Source: Bacteroidia bacterium
GTDB taxonomy: Bacteria; Bacteroidota; Bacteroidia; NS11-12g; UBA955
Assembly: GCA_023254645.1 (NCBI GenBank)
Contig: JALRLA010000355.1
Coordinates: forward strand, 1 to 6,818
Length of the DNA: 6,818 bases
Reading direction: 5' to 3'
Position numbers and translations under genes: made by a program. Of this stretch, positions 1 through 6,206 are shown piece after piece. Numbering within the stretch: the stretch's first letter is position 1; every line of letters starts with the position of its first letter. A model generated the notes under the pieces. That model saw only the letters and a program-made list of their open reading frames with translations, searched no databases and was not told the origin of the DNA.

Positions 1-159
1 ATTGACTGTCAGAACCCCTTCAGCCTGAGCAATTTCAAATTCAGGACGAATGAATTCAGACACTTCTCCTTTTGGACCCTTAGCAGTAACCAAACCAGCA
101 GAAACCGTTATGGTTACGCCGGCAGGAATGCTAATAGGTGCTTTTCCGATACGTGACAT
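1..159 (-). CDS. rplF: 50S ribosomal protein L6 (uL6), N-terminal 53 codons only
   Basis: L6 binds 23S rRNA near the factor-binding site of the large subunit. Only the first 53 of about 180 codons lie in the window; the reading frame is open to position 1. It begins MSRIGKAPISIPAGVTITVS, the standard L6 start, followed by TAKGPKGEVSEFI (about 26-38), the conserved GPKGE turn of the first L6 domain. The start ATG (157-159) follows rpsH after 18 nt that are almost all A on the coding strand (AATCAAAAAACAAAAAGAAT) without an SD, a leader type common in Bacteroidota. The C-terminal domain and its signature cannot be seen. Confidence 0.95.
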   Translation of the reverse strand, partial: MSRIGKAPISIPAGVTITVSAGLVTAKGPKGEVSEFIRPEFEIAQAEGVLTVN

Positions 160-177
160 ATTCTTTTTGTTTTTTGA

Positions 178-576
178 TTAAGCTACGAAGCACAAAATTT
201 CACCACCTACACCATGCTGACGCGCTTCTTTGTCAGTCATAACGCCTTTGGATGTGGTTACGATAGCGATACCCAAACCGTTCAAAACGCGGGGTACTGC
301 ATTCGCGGCTGAATACTTGCGCAAACCAGGAGTAGACACACGCTTCAAAGAGGTAATGGCACTCTGTTTGGTTTGGGCGTTGTATTTCAACGCGATTTTG
401 ATGACACCTTGGTTGTTGGCAGTAGGCTCAAATTTGTATTTGAGTATATAGCCTTTCTCGTACAACACGCGAGTCATTTCCTTCTTAAGATTGCTAGCAG
501 GGATCTCGACAACACGGTGGTTGGCCTTGATAGCGTTGCGCAATCGGGTAAGGTAATCTGACATAGGATCAGTCAT
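178..576 (-). CDS. rpsH: 30S ribosomal protein S8 (uS8)
   Basis: S8 is a primary 16S rRNA-binding protein that organises the central domain; in E. coli it represses the spc operon. The 132 residues are normal. The N-terminus MTDPMSDYLTRLRNA is the conserved family start; a second ATG at residue 5 (564) is in frame but would remove the conserved TDP. Further blocks are VEIPASNLKKEM (23-34), LYEKGYILKYKFE (38-50), RVSTPGLRKY (79-88) and the S8 signature GLGIAIVTTSKGVMTDKEAR (100-119). It ends HGVGGEILCFVA. Its TAA stop lies 18 nt before rplF. Confidence 0.97.
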   Translation of the reverse strand: MTDPMSDYLTRLRNAIKANHRVVEIPASNLKKEMTRVLYEKGYILKYKFEPTANNQGVIKIALKYNAQTKQSAITSLKRVSTPGLRKYSAANAVPRVLNGLGIAIVTTSKGVMTDKEARQHGVGGEILCFVA

Positions 577-591
577 GTTAATAGTCTTAAA

Positions 592-861
592 TTACCAGCT
601 AGATTTGGTTACACCAGGGATTTTACCATCGCTGGCCAATTGACGGAACTGGTTCCGGCAAATGCCAAACGTACGCATGTATCCACGGGGACGACCCGTG
701 ATTTTGCAACGGTTGCGCAAACGCACAGGTGACGCGTTGCGGGGCAGTTTCTGCAGGGCATCATAATCACCTTCTGCTTTCAACTGGGCGCGCTTCTCGG
801 CGTAACGGGCTACCATAGCTTCCCGCTTGCGCTGCCGTGCCTTTATTGATTCTCTTGCCAT
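592..861 (-). CDS. rpsN: 30S ribosomal protein S14 (uS14), zinc-independent type
   Basis: S14 is a late-assembly protein of the 30S head beside S3 and S10. The 89-residue protein is the medium/long form without zinc: the only cysteines are Cys52 and Cys68, so the paired CxxC motifs of the about 61-residue zinc form are absent. The N-terminal helix [20 protein letters not shown] (1-20) is highly basic. The conserved core [38 protein letters not shown] spans 39-76 and the C-terminus is IPGVTKSSW, the standard SSW end. The gene lies 6 nt after rplE and 15 nt before rpsH. The leader is A-rich (AAAAGCAAATAACCTAAA). Confidence 0.97.
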   Translation of the reverse strand: MARESIKARQRKREAMVARYAEKRAQLKAEGDYDALQKLPRNASPVRLRNRCKITGRPRGYMRTFGICRNQFRQLASDGKIPGVTKSSW

Positions 862-867
862 TTTAGG

Positions 868-1419
868 TTATTTGCTTTTAAAGGGGAATCCCATCAATTT
901 CAACATTTCCAAACTCTCTTCGTCTGTTTTAGCCGTAGTAACGATGGTAATGTCCATACCGTTAATGCGGTTAACCTTGTCGATATCGATTTCGGGGAAA
1001 ATGATCTGTTCAGTGATACCCATGGTGAAGTTACCGCGGCCATCAAACCCTTTGGGCTCCAAACCTTGGAAATCACGAACACGGGGCAAAGAAATGGTGA
1101 TCAACCTATCCAAGAACTCATACATGCGCTCTTTACGCAATGTCACGCGAGCTCCAATGGGCATCATTTCACGAAGTTTGAAGTTAGAAATGGCCTTTTT
1201 AGAGATCGTAGGTTGAGCCTTTTGACCAGAAATTTTGGTCATCTCTTCTACTGCCTGATCCACCAATTTCTTGTCGTTCACAGCAGCACCTACACCTTGG
1301 TTCAAAACCACCTTGGTGATTTTGGGGATCTCCATCACGTTGCCATATGCAAACTTCTCTTGCATACCCTTGACAACTACTTCGTTGTATTTGTTTCTTA
1401 ATCTAGGAGCGTAGCTCAT
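868..1419 (-). CDS. rplE: 50S ribosomal protein L5 (uL5)
   Basis: L5 binds 5S rRNA and, with L18 and 5S, forms the central protuberance; it contacts S13 and the P-site tRNA. The 183 residues match the usual 178-185. Seen are the N-terminal helix [19 protein letters not shown] (5-23), the L5 signature [14 protein letters not shown] (31-44) and the 5S-binding region with [31 protein letters not shown] split over 65-95. The block [20 protein letters not shown] (100-119) and the C-terminal [27 protein letters not shown] (154-180) follow. The leader is ATTAAATAATCACGAAG with no SD. In E. coli S8 represses spc translation by binding near this start; I could not recognise an equivalent site here. 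Confidence 0.97.
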   Translation of the reverse strand: MSYAPRLRNKYNEVVVKGMQEKFAYGNVMEIPKITKVVLNQGVGAAVNDKKLVDQAVEEMTKISGQKAQPTISKKAISNFKLREMMPIGARVTLRKERMYEFLDRLITISLPRVRDFQGLEPKGFDGRGNFTMGITEQIIFPEIDIDKVNRINGMDITIVTTAKTDEESLEMLKLMGFPFKSK

Positions 1420-1427
1420 CTTCGTGA

Positions 1428-1745
1428 TTATTTAATGAACTCACCAGTGGCTTTTGCAAAGCGCTGGATTTTGCCATTTTCGTTCAACTTACGACCCACC
1501 TTAGTCTCCTTACCTCCAACTACGAGTTGAAGATTAGACAAATGGATGGGAGCTTCAATCTTCTCAATGCGACCTTGGGTATTCTGAGCATTGGGTTTAA
1601 AATGCTTGGTAACCAGGTTGAGACCTTCTACCACGGCGCGGTTCTCGGAGGGGATTACACGCAAAACTTTTCCAGATTTGCCTTTGTCATCGCCAGCGAT
1701 GGCTTTAACAGTATCTCCCTTTTTAATGTGCAACTTGTTTGCCAT
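1428..1745 (-). CDS. rplX: 50S ribosomal protein L24 (uL24)
   Basis: L24 is an assembly-initiating 23S rRNA-binding protein located near the tunnel exit. The 105 residues are normal. The KOW motif covers about 7-40 ([21 protein letters not shown], then [15 protein letters not shown]). It is followed by [32 protein letters not shown] (44-75), the typical L24 middle with the IHLSN motif. The C-terminal part [24 protein letters not shown] (81-104) completes a standard L24. No zinc-binding cysteines are present. It starts 3 nt after rplN, and its TAA lies 8 nt before rplE. No SD is visible (GAAGTATTGTAAATC precedes the ATG). Confidence 0.96.
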   Translation of the reverse strand: MANKLHIKKGDTVKAIAGDDKGKSGKVLRVIPSENRAVVEGLNLVTKHFKPNAQNTQGRIEKIEAPIHLSNLQLVVGGKETKVGRKLNENGKIQRFAKATGEFIK

Positions 1746-1748
1746 GAT

Positions 1749-2117
1749 TTACAATACTTCAGGTGCTAATGATACAATTTTCATGAACTGCTTGTCGCGC
1801 AACTCACGGGCTACGGGGCCGAAAATACGGGTGCCACGAGGCTCGTCGTTGGTATTCAACAATACACAGCTATTTTCATCAAAACGGATGTATGATCCAT
1901 CGGGACGACGTACCTCTTTTTTGGTGCGTACCACGACGGCCTTAGAAACCGTTCCTTTTTTCATGTTGCCACCGGGGATGGAGTGCTTTACACTCACGAC
2001 AATCTTGTCTCCCACAGAGGCGTAGCGACGGCCGGTACCACCCAGCACACGGATGCACAATACTTCTTTGGCACCGCTGTTATCAGCTACTCTCAGTCTG
2101 CTTTCTTGTTGTACCAT
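1749..2117 (-). CDS. rplN: 50S ribosomal protein L14 (uL14)
   Basis: L14 binds 23S rRNA, lies at the subunit interface beside L19, and is the target of the silencing factor RsfS in many bacteria. The 122 residues are exactly the common length. Hallmarks are [19 protein letters not shown] (9-27) and the basic core [16 protein letters not shown] (35-50). The L14 signature [20 protein letters not shown] (55-74) and [24 protein letters not shown] (99-122) complete it. In E. coli rplN opens a separate spc operon behind its own promoter. Here it follows rpsQ after one base, with an A-rich leader (GCGAAATAAG) and no SD, so it is most likely transcribed with the S10 genes. Confidence 0.97.
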   Translation of the reverse strand: MVQQESRLRVADNSGAKEVLCIRVLGGTGRRYASVGDKIVVSVKHSIPGGNMKKGTVSKAVVVRTKKEVRRPDGSYIRFDENSCVLLNTNDEPRGTRIFGPVARELRDKQFMKIVSLAPEVL

Positions 2118-2118
2118 C

Positions 2119-2379
2119 TTATTTCGCTTTTTCGATTACTTCAACCAATCTCCAACGCTTGTTTTTAGACAAGGGACGGGTCTCCATGATTTTAACAATA
2201 TCATTGGCTCCGCAAGTATTGGTCTCGTCGTGAGCCGTGAATTTCTTCGTCTTCTTGAAGTACTTGCCGTATTTGGGGTGCTTTACGTTGCGCACGACAG
2301 ACACGACAATGGTCTTGTCCATTTTGGCGCTGGTCACCGTGCCGATGATTTCTTTTCTGGCGTTTCTAACAGTTTCCAT
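2119..2379 (-). CDS. rpsQ: 30S ribosomal protein S17 (uS17)
   Basis: S17 is a primary 16S rRNA-binding protein with an OB fold, important for early assembly of the 30S body. The 86 residues match the family length. It reads [26 protein letters not shown], where [11 protein letters not shown] (13-23) is typical. A basic loop [21 protein letters not shown] (32-52) follows. The signature [25 protein letters not shown] (57-81) is close to the GDxVxIxExRPxSKxK pattern, with Asn replacing Gly-Asp's usual spacing by one residue at the start. Its ATG shares one base with the rpmC TAA, suggesting re-initiation coupling. Only one base separates its stop from rplN. Confidence 0.96.
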   Translation of the reverse strand: METVRNARKEIIGTVTSAKMDKTIVVSVVRNVKHPKYGKYFKKTKKFTAHDETNTCGANDIVKIMETRPLSKNKRWRLVEVIEKAK

Positions 2380-2612
2380 TAGTTTTCTTCACTCATTTGT
2401 TTCAAATAAGCCTGGGCTTCGGATTCGGCGCGGCGCGCGTTCAACTCCGTAAGCATACGGGCAATAGTTTTGCGGGTTTCCCCCAAGGTGTGAGGCTGAT
2501 CGAGCTGAGTGACAGCGTGTTGGAACTTCATCTTTTGAAGGCGAACAACTTCTGCCTTGTAGCGCTCTACCAATTCCTTGTTAGGCAATGCTTTGATTTC
2601 TGACATCTTCAT
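2379..2612 (-). CDS. rpmC: 50S ribosomal protein L29 (uL29), with long C-terminus
   Basis: L29 is a small two-helix protein next to L23 at the tunnel exit. The protein has 77 residues against about 60-70 usually. The N-terminal helix shows [19 protein letters not shown] (3-21). The central [31 protein letters not shown] (27-57) holds the L29 signature. After about residue 60 a polar, acidic helical extension, [18 protein letters not shown], goes beyond the usual end. I chose ATG 2612 rather than the second Met (2606) because it lies 3 nt after the rplP stop and 8 nt from a perfect AGGAGG. The MK- start also fits relatives. Its TAA overlaps the rpsQ ATG by one base (TAATG). Confidence 0.95.
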   Translation of the reverse strand: MKMSEIKALPNKELVERYKAEVVRLQKMKFQHAVTQLDQPHTLGETRKTIARMLTELNARRAESEAQAYLKQMSEEN

Positions 2613-2615
2613 GGT

Positions 2616-3041
2616 TTAATCCTCCTCTACATAATCGGGACGTACGACAAACTTGCAAGCTACAGGCAGTTTCTGAGCAGCCAAGCGAATTCCTTCTTTG
2701 GCGATTTCTTCAGACACACCTCCAACTTCAAACATGATGGTTCCTGGCTTGATACAGGCTACCCAGTATTCGGGAGCACCCTTACCCTTACCCATTCGCA
2801 CTTCAGCAGGCTTTTTGGTTACGGGCTTATCGGGGAAAATACGAATCCAAACCTGTCCTTCACGCTTCATGTAACGAGTCAAGGCAATACGAGCCGCCTC
2901 AATTTGGCGAGCTGTAATCCAAGCGGGTTCCATGGATTTCAAACCGAAGCTTCCAAACACCACGCGGTGACCGCGGGTAGCAAGACCTTTTACACGGCCT
3001 TTTTGTTGCTTTCTGAATTTTGTTCTTTTTGGGCTAAGCAT
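2616..3041 (-). CDS. rplP: 50S ribosomal protein L16 (uL16)
   Basis: L16 binds 23S and 5S rRNA near the A-site tRNA elbow and is a late assembly protein of the 50S subunit. The 141 residues are close to the usual 136-144. Visible blocks are [16 protein letters not shown] (1-16), [22 protein letters not shown] (30-51) and [22 protein letters not shown] (67-88). The last contains the Arg (82) that corresponds to E. coli Arg81, hydroxylated there. [15 protein letters not shown] (91-105) and the C-terminal helix with [15 protein letters not shown] follow. The C-terminal EED is coded by GAGGAGGAT, which also forms the AGGAGG before rpmC. TAAGGA, partly made of the rpsC stop, lies 8 nt before its own ATG. 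Confidence 0.97.
   Translation of the reverse strand: MLSPKRTKFRKQQKGRVKGLATRGHRVVFGSFGLKSMEPAWITARQIEAARIALTRYMKREGQVWIRIFPDKPVTKKPAEVRMGKGKGAPEYWVACIKPGTIMFEVGGVSEEIAKEGIRLAAQKLPVACKFVVRPDYVEED
2621..2626 (-). promoter_or_regulatory. Perfect Shine-Dalgarno AGGAGG before rpmC
   Basis: The coding strand reads AGGAGG, then 8 nt, then the rpmC ATG. The motif lies inside the last codons of rplP (Glu-Glu-Asp, GAG GAG GAT). It is the only full six-base purine SD I found before any of the 15 visible starts, and it supports the start at 2612. Whether it is used is unknown, because Bacteroidota ribosomes are known to hide their anti-SD. Confidence 0.6.
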
Positions 3042-3049
3042 GGTTATAT

Positions 3050-3055
3050 TCCTTA
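3050..3055 (-). promoter_or_regulatory. SD-like TAAGGA before rplP
   Basis: On the coding strand TAAGGA ends 8 nt before the rplP ATG. Its first three bases are the rpsC stop codon. It matches six contiguous bases of the ideal UAAGGAGGU pairing partner of 16S rRNA. Most other starts here have nothing comparable, so it may aid initiation on L16 or be chance. Confidence 0.4.
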
Positions 3056-3799
3056 AGCGTTGCGACGATTGTTACGACGATCACCACCGCGATCGTTGCG
3101 ACGATCATTGCGGCGATCAGCACGGGGGCCAGAATTGCGGCGTTCGGTTTCAGCCTGAGGGGCCAAATCAACCTTGCCATAAATTTCACCTTTGCAAATC
3201 CATACCTTGATTCCGATTTTACCGTATACGGTTTGGGCTTCGACCAAAGCGTAATCGATATTCGAACGCAGTGTATGCAAAGGAGTACGACCGTCTTTGT
3301 ACATTTCTGAACGGGCGATCTCACCTCCATTCAAACGGCCGCTGATGCGAACTTTGATACCATCAGCACCCATTTTCATGGTGTTCATGATAGCGTTCTT
3401 CACGGCACGCTTGTATGAGAAACGGTTCTCGATTTGCTGGGCAATGTTCTCTCCTACCAATTGAGCATCCAATTCAGGGCGCTTGATTTCGCTGATATTG
3501 ATTTGAACGTCTTTACCCGTGATTTTCTTGATTTCTTCGCGAATAGCATCCACTTCTGAGCCTCCTTTACCAATTACAATGCCTGGACGAGCAGTGTGGA
3601 TAGTCAAGGTAATGCGCTTCAATGTGCGCTCGATTACCACCTTGGCAATTCCACCTTTGGGAATGCGCACGCGGAGGTACTTGCGGATCTTCTCATCTTC
3701 GCTCAGCTTATCGCCGTAGTTCTTTCCACCATACCAGTTGGAATCCCATCCGCGAATGATGCCAAGACGTAGTCCGATTGGGTTAACTTTTTGTCCCAT
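3053..3799 (-). CDS. rpsC: 30S ribosomal protein S3 (uS3) with repetitive basic tail
   Basis: S3 lies on the solvent side of the 30S head at the mRNA entrance and takes part, with S4 and S5, in the mRNA helicase activity of the ribosome. The protein has 248 residues. It starts [13 protein letters not shown]; the type II KH domain covers about 39-110 with the RNA-binding loop VIGKGG (75-80). The basic segment [10 protein letters not shown] (130-139) corresponds to the helicase Arg/Lys cluster of E. coli. The C-terminal domain has [16 protein letters not shown] [17 protein letters not shown] (149-165) and [13 protein letters not shown] (171-183). From about residue 219 a low-complexity tail of Arg, Asn, Asp and Gly follows, coded by a 12-nt tandem repeat. 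The gene lies 3 nt after rplV and 11 nt before rplP. Confidence 0.96.
   Translation of the reverse strand: MGQKVNPIGLRLGIIRGWDSNWYGGKNYGDKLSEDEKIRKYLRVRIPKGGIAKVVIERTLKRITLTIHTARPGIVIGKGGSEVDAIREEIKKITGKDVQINISEIKRPELDAQLVGENIAQQIENRFSYKRAVKNAIMNTMKMGADGIKVRISGRLNGGEIARSEMYKDGRTPLHTLRSNIDYALVEAQTVYGKIGIKVWICKGEIYGKVDLAPQAETERRNSGPRADRRNDRRNDRGGDRRNNRRNA
3059..3118 (-). repeat. 12-nt tandem repeat coding the S3 tail (five units)
   Basis: Reading the coding strand, five 12-nt units follow one another exactly in frame: GATCGCCGCAAT, GATCGTCGCAAC, GATCGCGGTGGT, GATCGTCGTAAC and AATCGTCGCAAC. They encode [16 protein letters not shown] and NRRN (residues 228-247), followed by Ala and the stop. A degenerate sixth copy, ERRN (GAACGCCGCAAT), lies at residues 219-222. 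The unit length is a multiple of three, so gain or loss of copies would keep the frame. I infer growth by slippage; function is unknown. Confidence 0.85.
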
Positions 3800-3802
3800 G
3801 GT

Positions 3803-4174
3803 TTATGCTTCGCTTTCGTTTTTAGAGTTTTTCAGACTATCAATCACAATAGTTACGTGATTGCTACGTTTCTTCTGGCGGTAGCCACGACCCTGAGGAG
3901 CCGTACGCAAGCGCTTCATAGCCAAACCTCCGTCAACCATGATGGTCTTCACGTAGAGTTCGCTATCCTCGATGCGCTCATCGCCGTTCATTTGTCCCCA
4001 GTTCGCGATTCCGCTCTTGATCAATTTGCTCAAGTAGATGGCGTAGGTGGGCTTTGGGTTCCACTGAAGGATGTTCAAGGCCTTTTCAACGCGTTGACCG
4101 CGCACCATGTCTGCTACCAAACGCATTTTGCGTGGTGACAACGGACAGTTTCTCAAAATTGCTTTTGCTTCCAT
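3803..4174 (-). CDS. rplV: 50S ribosomal protein L22 (uL22)
   Basis: L22 spans the large subunit from the surface to the exit tunnel, where its beta-hairpin and the L4 loop form the constriction. The 123-residue protein begins MEAKAILRNCPLSPRKMRLVADMVRG (the CPLSPRKMRLVAD block is about 10-22), a family hallmark. It has the middle helix with KLIKSGIANW (about 50-59) and the hairpin with VDGGLAMKRLRTAPQGRGYR (about 80-99). The strand RSNHVTIVI (103-111) follows. A 12-residue polar tail (SLKNSKNESEA) completes it. No deletion is evident in the hairpin where macrolide-resistance changes map. The gene lies 5 nt after rpsS and 3 nt before rpsC. Confidence 0.96.
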   Translation of the reverse strand: MEAKAILRNCPLSPRKMRLVADMVRGQRVEKALNILQWNPKPTYAIYLSKLIKSGIANWGQMNGDERIEDSELYVKTIMVDGGLAMKRLRTAPQGRGYRQKKRSNHVTIVIDSLKNSKNESEA

Positions 4175-4179
4175 CTCTC

Positions 4180-4437
4180 TTACTTGTTGTGACCTTTAAA
4201 TGTACGGGTAGGTGCAAACTCGCCTAGCTTGTGGCCAACCATGTTTTCCGTTACGTACACGGGGATGAATTTGTTTCCGTTGTGGACTGCGAAGGTGTGA
4301 CCTACGAAGTCAGGAAGGATCAGGCTTGCGCGTGACCATGTCTTTACAACGCTTTTCTTATTAGCCTCGTTCAAAGCATCAACTTTTTTCATCAATTTGA
4401 TGCTAACGAAAGGCCCTTTTTTAATGGATCTTGCCAT
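4180..4437 (-). CDS. rpsS: 30S ribosomal protein S19 (uS19)
   Basis: S19 sits in the head of the small subunit, pairs with S13 and contacts the A-site tRNA side and the inter-subunit bridge. The 85-residue protein starts [11 protein letters not shown], the standard N-terminus. It has the [17 protein letters not shown] block (about 32-48), [20 protein letters not shown] (50-69) and the S19 signature ending [14 protein letters not shown] (70-83). The C-terminus is a few residues shorter than E. coli S19 (about 92), which is ordinary for the family. The leader is A/T-rich without an SD. Five bases separate its TAA stop from the rplV start. Confidence 0.96.
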   Translation of the reverse strand: MARSIKKGPFVSIKLMKKVDALNEANKKSVVKTWSRASLILPDFVGHTFAVHNGNKFIPVYVTENMVGHKLGEFAPTRTFKGHNK

Positions 4438-4455
4438 GTTGAATCAATCTTAGTA

Positions 4456-5292
4456 TTATTTGTTGCGCTTTGATTTTCTGCGTTCGATGATCATCTTGGA
4501 ACTCGCTTTGTTCACATCGCGCGTCTTCTGACCTTGAGAATAGATCAAATTGCGTGAACGTGGCTGACCACCTTTGTTGCGGCCTTCGCCACCACCCATT
4601 GGGTGATCGACAGGGTTCATCGCAGAAGGACGAGTACGAGGACGACGTCCCAACCAGCGCTTGCGACCAGCTTTACCCAACACAACCTGGCTATGCTCAC
4701 CGTTGGATACAGATCCAACAGTAGCTTGACCAGCTGACAATACCATGCGGCTTTCACCTGAAGGCAACTTGATAACCGCATATTTACCTTCACGAGCCAT
4801 CAATTGAGCGTAAGAACCTGCGCTACGGCAAATCTTAGCACCTTGACCAGGCTGCATTTCGATATTGTGGATCAAGGTACCCAAGGGAATCTCAATCATA
4901 GGAAGAGAATTGCCAACCTCTGGAGAAACTCCAGAACCTTGCTCAATTTTCTGACCTACTTGGATGCCATTAGGAGCGATGATGTAACGCTTTTCACCAC
5001 CTTCAAATTCCACCAATGCGATGAAAGCTGTGCGGTTAGGATCGTATTCAACAGTTTGAACCGTTCCGGCTACACCATGGTTATCGCGCTTGAAATCGAT
5101 GATACGATAACGGCGTTTGTGTCCACCACCCATGTAACGCATGGTAGTGCGACCTTGATTGTTACGACCGCCCGATTTCTTGATCGGGGCCAACAACGAC
5201 TTTTCAGGAGTCGAAGTGGTAATCTCAGTGAACGTGTTCGCTACGCGAAAACGCTGACCGGGAGTAGTTGGTTTAAGACGACGTACTGCCAT
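4456..5292 (-). CDS. rplB: 50S ribosomal protein L2 (uL2)
   Basis: L2 is one of the most conserved large-subunit proteins; it is needed for subunit association and for the peptidyl transferase centre. The 278 residues match the usual 273-280. The N-terminal OB-like RNA-binding domain covers roughly 40-125, with GGRNNQGR (41-48), [15 protein letters not shown] (55-69) and VEYDPNR (81-87). A KOW/SH3-like domain follows with [12 protein letters not shown] and SAGSYAQL. The C-terminal part has [14 protein letters not shown], where His230 (with Met counted) corresponds to the functionally important His229 of E. coli. The next His of the usual HPHGGG is Met here, a form I recall from Bacteroidota. 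The tail is very basic (ERRKSKRNK). The gene starts 2 nt after the rplW stop, and 18 nt separate it from rpsS. Confidence 0.97.
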   Translation of the reverse strand: MAVRRLKPTTPGQRFRVANTFTEITTSTPEKSLLAPIKKSGGRNNQGRTTMRYMGGGHKRRYRIIDFKRDNHGVAGTVQTVEYDPNRTAFIALVEFEGGEKRYIIAPNGIQVGQKIEQGSGVSPEVGNSLPMIEIPLGTLIHNIEMQPGQGAKICRSAGSYAQLMAREGKYAVIKLPSGESRMVLSAGQATVGSVSNGEHSQVVLGKAGRKRWLGRRPRTRPSAMNPVDHPMGGGEGRNKGGQPRSRNLIYSQGQKTRDVNKASSKMIIERRKSKRNK

Positions 5293-5294
5293 GA

Positions 5295-5579
5295 TTAGAT
5301 ATTTTCGTAAAAGTCAATAGAATGTCCCTCTTTGAGGGTGATGATGGCCTTCTTATACTTATTAGTATAACCCGAGATTTGGCCTGTGCGACGATTTCTC
5401 TTCGCTTTACCCCGTACGATCATGGTGTTCACTGATTCAACCTCTACCGAATAGAAAGATTCGACAGCAGACTTGATTTCGTCTTTGCTGACCTTATGGT
5501 CAACAACGAAACCAACCTGACCGCGCTTATCCATGATAGCAGTCATTTTCTCAGTGATCAACGGCTTCTTGAGTATCAT
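5295..5579 (-). CDS. rplW: 50S ribosomal protein L23 (uL23)
   Basis: L23 binds 23S rRNA domain III at the tunnel exit. In bacteria it is the main docking point for trigger factor and also contacts SRP and the translocon. The 94-residue protein has the normal length. It shows the N-terminal KPLITEKMT block (about 5-13), the Val/Glu-rich middle [16 protein letters not shown], the basic loop [21 protein letters not shown] (about 58-78) and the terminal IDFYENI that I recall as typical of Bacteroidota. Its ATG overlaps the rplD stop in an ATGA arrangement, which suggests translational coupling of L23 to L4. An AGGAG lies 11 nt upstream, rather far for a strong SD. Confidence 0.96.
   Translation of the reverse strand: MILKKPLITEKMTAIMDKRGQVGFVVDHKVSKDEIKSAVESFYSVEVESVNTMIVRGKAKRNRRTGQISGYTNKYKKAIITLKEGHSIDFYENI
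5576..5579 (-). promoter_or_regulatory. ATGA stop/start overlap coupling rplD to rplW
   Basis: The coding strand reads AAAATGATACTC: the rplD TGA and rplW ATG share the bases ATGA. Such overlaps commonly let the terminating ribosome restart on the next gene, which would tie L23 output to L4. It also explains why rplD alone in this window uses TGA. An AGGAG lies 11 nt upstream of the ATG (5591-5595). Confidence 0.6.
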
Positions 5580-6202
5580 TTTGCGTGTGTCTCCTGAATT
5601 TTAGCAATAGAACTTTCAGTCAAAATCAAATGAGACGCCTTCATGACTTCGTAGGTATTGATGTTACCTGCAGTCATAACCACGTTACCCATGATGTTGC
5701 GACCTGAAAGGAAAACGTTCTTGTCCATGTCAGCGGTAACGAATAGGCTGCGGCCGTTTATATTCAACGCTTTCAACATAGTGGCAAATTCGCTGGTCTT
5801 AGGAGCTGACATCTGAAGATCTTCAACCACAACGATTTGTTGGTTTTGAGCTTTGTATGACAGAGCTGACAAACGAGCCAAACGCTTCAATTTTTTATTC
5901 AATTTGAACGAATAGTCACGAGGACGGGGACCGTGAATACGGGCACCACCCACATAAATACCGCTCTTCAAAGAACCGTGACGAGCTCCACCGGTACCCT
6001 TTTGACGGAACACCTTACGAGTTGAACGGTTAATCTCAGTACGATCTTTGGTCTTGTGAGTGCCTTGACGCTGGTTGGCCAAGAACTGCTTCACATCCAA
6101 GTAGATGGCGTGGTCGTTGGGCTGAACGCCAAAGACATCGGCTGACAACTGGACACTGCGTCCGGTTTCTGCACCTTTTTGATTCAATACTTTAACTTCC
6201 AT
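5576..6202 (-). CDS. rplD: 50S ribosomal protein L4 (uL4)
   Basis: L4 binds 23S rRNA domain I and its extended loop lines the peptide exit tunnel; in E. coli it also represses the S10 operon. I place the start at ATG 6202, giving 208 residues beginning MEVKVLNQKG, the usual family N-terminus. It lies 4 nt after the rplC stop. A longer reading from TTG at 6217 would add five residues and overlap rplC by 11 nt, which is unlikely. The protein shows a globular N-terminal part with LDVKQFLANQRQGTHK (about 35-50). The arginine/glycine-rich tunnel loop spans about 59-104 and includes RQKGTGGAR and GPRPRDYSFKLNKK. A C-terminal alpha/beta part follows. In E. coli the Lys of the KGTG segment is a macrolide-resistance position; here it looks wild type. 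The stop is TGA, overlapping the rplW ATG. Confidence 0.96.
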   Translation of the reverse strand: MEVKVLNQKGAETGRSVQLSADVFGVQPNDHAIYLDVKQFLANQRQGTHKTKDRTEINRSTRKVFRQKGTGGARHGSLKSGIYVGGARIHGPRPRDYSFKLNKKLKRLARLSALSYKAQNQQIVVVEDLQMSAPKTSEFATMLKALNINGRSLFVTADMDKNVFLSGRNIMGNVVMTAGNINTYEVMKASHLILTESSIAKIQETHAK

Positions 6203-6206
6203 GCTA

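Noticed and set aside
1400..1445. Small hairpin GAGC-TAC-GCTC at the rplE start, considered as an S8 repressor site
   Set aside because: Only four base pairs, and the bulged core of the known S8 site (helix 21 mimic) was not recognisable by eye. A structure search would be needed to claim it.
1450..1462. Inverted repeat GCTTTTGCAAAGC near the 3' end of rplX, considered as a terminator
   Set aside because: The stem is 5 bp, lies inside coding sequence and is not followed by a T run on the coding strand; rplE continues the operon.
3034..3330. A 98-codon minus-strand frame inside rpsC whose C-terminal half looks like a membrane helix ([17 protein letters not shown])
   Set aside because: The hydrophobic stretch is the S3 tail repeat read one frame off (GATCG/TCGCAAC units give Ile/Val/Ala). 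It has no independent start context and no support as a gene.
4804..5298. A 164-codon open frame on the plus strand opposite rplB, and similar ones at 827-1216, 1591-2025 and 3791-4138
   Set aside because: They lie wholly antisense to certain ribosomal protein genes, have no family resemblance that I recognise, and are expected shadows of biased codon use in highly expressed genes.
5576..5600. AGGAG (5591-5595) considered as a strong ribosome binding site for rplW
   Set aside because: The 11-nt spacing is long and the ATGA overlap already accounts for initiation by coupling, so I mention it only as a side note.
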